Below, in pieces: positions 6,271-7,442 of a DNA stretch of 7,442 nucleotides (its first letter is position 1; the number at the start of each line of letters is the position of its first letter). Position numbers and translations under genes: made by a program. The stretch is taken from positions 1 to 7,442 of the forward strand of contig WQXV01000050.1 of NCBI GenBank assembly GCA_009781565.1, in the 5' to 3' direction. A model generated the notes under the pieces. That model ran no database searches, was not told where the DNA came from, and worked only from the letters and a program-made list of their open reading frames with translations. Source of the stretch: Actinomycetes bacterium. Lineage in GTDB: Bacteria > Actinomycetota > Coriobacteriia > WRKU01.

Positions 6271-6277
6271 TCTCCTC
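6271..6277 (-). promoter_or_regulatory. Ribosome binding site that fixes the cytochrome start
   Basis: GAGGAGA lies five bases before ATG 6265. Starting here gives a short basic N-terminus (MISRLIEAFRNPITRPR) directly before the membrane helix, as in NapC/NrfH proteins. The upstream in-frame GTG would add 13 residues and has no comparable site. Confidence 0.85.
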
Positions 6278-6304
6278 AATACCTTTACTGACATCATCAA
6301 ACAC

Positions 6305-6326
6305 AATCCAGACAGGTGTCCGGACT
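6305..6326 (-). promoter_or_regulatory. Imperfect dyad in the cytochrome leader
   Basis: On the minus strand AGTCCGGAC and GTCTGGATT pair as nine bases (two G-T pairs) around the loop ACCT, followed by TTGTGTTTG. It lies between the promoter and the ribosome binding site. It could be an operator, a leader hairpin, or a weak terminator for the NlpC/P60 gene upstream. Confidence 0.4.
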
Positions 6327-6334
6327 CAAATCCT

Positions 6335-6372
6335 ACTATATGAACTTTATATGAAGATGGCAGAATTGACAA
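6335..6372 (-). promoter_or_regulatory. Promoter of the cytochrome gene, with TTCATATA direct repeat
   Basis: TTGTCA (5 of 6, at 6367-6372) is followed after 17 bases by TAAAGT (4 of 6, at 6344-6349). TATAAA (5 of 6) overlaps it at a 15-base spacing, and TATAGT (6335-6340) lies just downstream. The octamer TTCATATA occurs twice on the minus strand, at 6348-6355 and 6337-6344. The 11-bp period, about one helical turn, overlaps the -10 region. This looks like a real promoter and a possible regulator site. Confidence 0.55.
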
Positions 6373-6404
6373 CCGAGTCAAGGTCGAAAACTGCAGGCAA
6401 GAGC

Positions 6405-7442
6405 TTAGTAGACGCGGCGCCCCATCGTAAAGTCCCAGATCGGGGTGACGCGAACGCAATCACCGAAATTGACGGCATTGATGATCTGACCTCCACCCAC
6501 GTAGAGCCCGACGTGTCCTCCACCGTTCGTGATGACGATATCACCGAGCTGGAGATCCCCATAGGCGACATATGAGCCCACGCCCATCATGTCATAGGAT
6601 GTCCTGGGTAGGTAGACACCCACCTGCGCGTAGCAATACTGAACAAGCCCTGAACAGTCGAAACCAGCTGGTGAGCTTCCGCCCCAGACATAGGGGACTC
6701 CGACGAACTGGTAGGCGACATCGAGCACATTTGAGTAGGTTCCTGGAGGTGGAGGTACATAAGAGTCATTTGTGGGTGGATCGTAGGAGTCATATGAAGG
6801 CGGTGCATAGTCCATTGCCGCCTGTGCACGCTCGGCAGCTGCCTGCGCAGCCGCAGACTCCTCTGCACGCAGTTGTGCGATCTCATCCTCGAGACCGGCG
6901 ACGATCGATTGTTGCTGTGCGACCTGCGCCTCGATCTGGACCTTGCGATCTTCCATCTCCTGGGCTTTTGCCGCCGCAATCTGTTCTTGCTCACTGAGGA
7001 TGCTCTTGAGCTGTACCTGCTCTGCTTTGAGCGTGGCCAGCTCCATGATATTGGCTGCGTTTTGCTCGTTTATATTGGAAAGGATATCCCACGTTGCGGT
7101 GAACTCCTGGAAGGTCGTAGCGCCTAAGAGGACCTCGACAAACGCGTAGGGGCCACTGCGATACATGTCGACCGCACGTTTATTGAGGTGGTCCTGCACC
7201 TCACCGAGGCGACCGGTTGTCGCGTCAAGCTGAACGGTCGCTTCCTGGTGCTTTTCAACAGCTTGGGCATGCTCCTCGGCTGCTCCGTTGTATTGATCGA
7301 CTATCTGGTTGAATTCGACGGCGAGCTCATCGATCTTCTGCTTCGCGGCTTTCGCCTCATCGAGCTTGCTCTGCGGCACCGCAGAGGCAAAAGTAGGAAG
7401 ACACAGAAAAAAACCGGCGACAAACATCACCAGCACAAGAAG
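6405..7442 (-). CDS. Secreted coiled-coil NlpC/P60 peptidoglycan hydrolase (N-terminus beyond window edge)
   Basis: Probable cell-wall endopeptidase of the CwlO/PcsB/RipA type, cleaving stem peptides of peptidoglycan outside the cell. The frame is open through the right edge, with no start supported by a ribosome site, so the beginning is missing. Residue numbers below count from the in-frame GTG at 7436. A signal-peptide core (LLVLVMFVAGFFLCLPTFASA) is followed by VPQSK. Next is a long coiled coil (about 22-200), typical of FtsEX- or divisome-controlled hydrolases. A Pro/Tyr-rich linker (about 207-230) follows, then a C-terminal NlpC/P60 domain with Cys261 in FDCSGLVQY and His308 in GGGHVGLYVG. 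The third polar position looks like Asn320 (IINAV) rather than the common His. The stop at 6405 is the C-terminal end of the domain, so the protein is complete at that end. Linkage to the cytochrome is probably not functional, since the cytochrome has its own promoter. Confidence 0.9.
   Translation of the reverse strand, partial: LLVLVMFVAGFFLCLPTFASAVPQSKLDEAKAAKQKIDELAVEFNQIVDQYNGAAEEHAQAVEKHQEATVQLDATTGRLGEVQDHLNKRAVDMYRSGPYAFVEVLLGATTFQEFTATWDILSNINEQNAANIMELATLKAEQVQLKSILSEQEQIAAAKAQEMEDRKVQIEAQVAQQQSIVAGLEDEIAQLRAEESAAAQAAAERAQAAMDYAPPSYDSYDPPTNDSYVPPPPGTYSNVLDVAYQFVGVPYVWGGSSPAGFDCSGLVQYCYAQVGVYLPRTSYDMMGVGSYVAYGDLQLGDIVITNGGGHVGLYVGGGQIINAVNFGDCVRVTPIWDFTMGRRVY

Overview
The window looks like part of a GC-moderate bacterial chromosome from an anaerobic, probably monoderm organism. 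An actinobacterial lineage near Coriobacteriia is my best guess, with low confidence. The clues are a NapC/NrfH-type multihaem cytochrome built of repeats, a coiled-coil NlpC/P60 wall hydrolase, a single TatA and a CCA-encoding tRNA. Every gene I can support lies on the minus strand, so transcription runs from high to low coordinates.

In transcription order: (1) 7442-6405, a secreted NlpC/P60 peptidoglycan hydrolase whose start lies beyond the window edge. (2) A 139-bp intergenic region with a promoter, a helical-turn-spaced direct repeat and a dyad. (3) 6265-4169, a 698-residue membrane-anchored cytochrome with 24 haem-attachment motifs (21 CXXCH and 3 CX3CH). It consists of a NapC/NrfH-like head followed by three six-haem repeat modules and the start of a fourth. 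It has its own promoter and a strong terminator (4117-4143). (4) 4029-3953, tRNA-Pro(CGG). (5) 3944-3818, a long imperfect inverted repeat with nested hairpins and no obvious identity. (6) 3794-3105, a DUF2085 membrane protein translationally coupled by an ATGA overlap to (7) 3108-2308, an S-methyl-5'-thioadenosine phosphorylase. (8) 2157-1795, TatA with a duplicated 20-residue C-terminal unit, followed by a hairpin. (9) 1662-1186 and 1168-1, greA followed 17 bp later by lysS, which runs off the left edge.

lysS/greA, the phosphorylase, TatA and the tRNA are housekeeping functions (translation, transcript cleavage, methionine salvage, folded-protein export). The accessory, energy-related element is the cytochrome. 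It stands alone as a transcription unit with no reductase or other haem protein beside it, so its electron acceptor cannot be read from this window. If the host has a single membrane, the repeat-built haem chain is a plausible conduit from the quinone pool through the wall. The most noteworthy observations are this cytochrome, the placement of its CX3CH sites, the inverted-repeat element after tRNA-Pro, and the TatA tail duplication.
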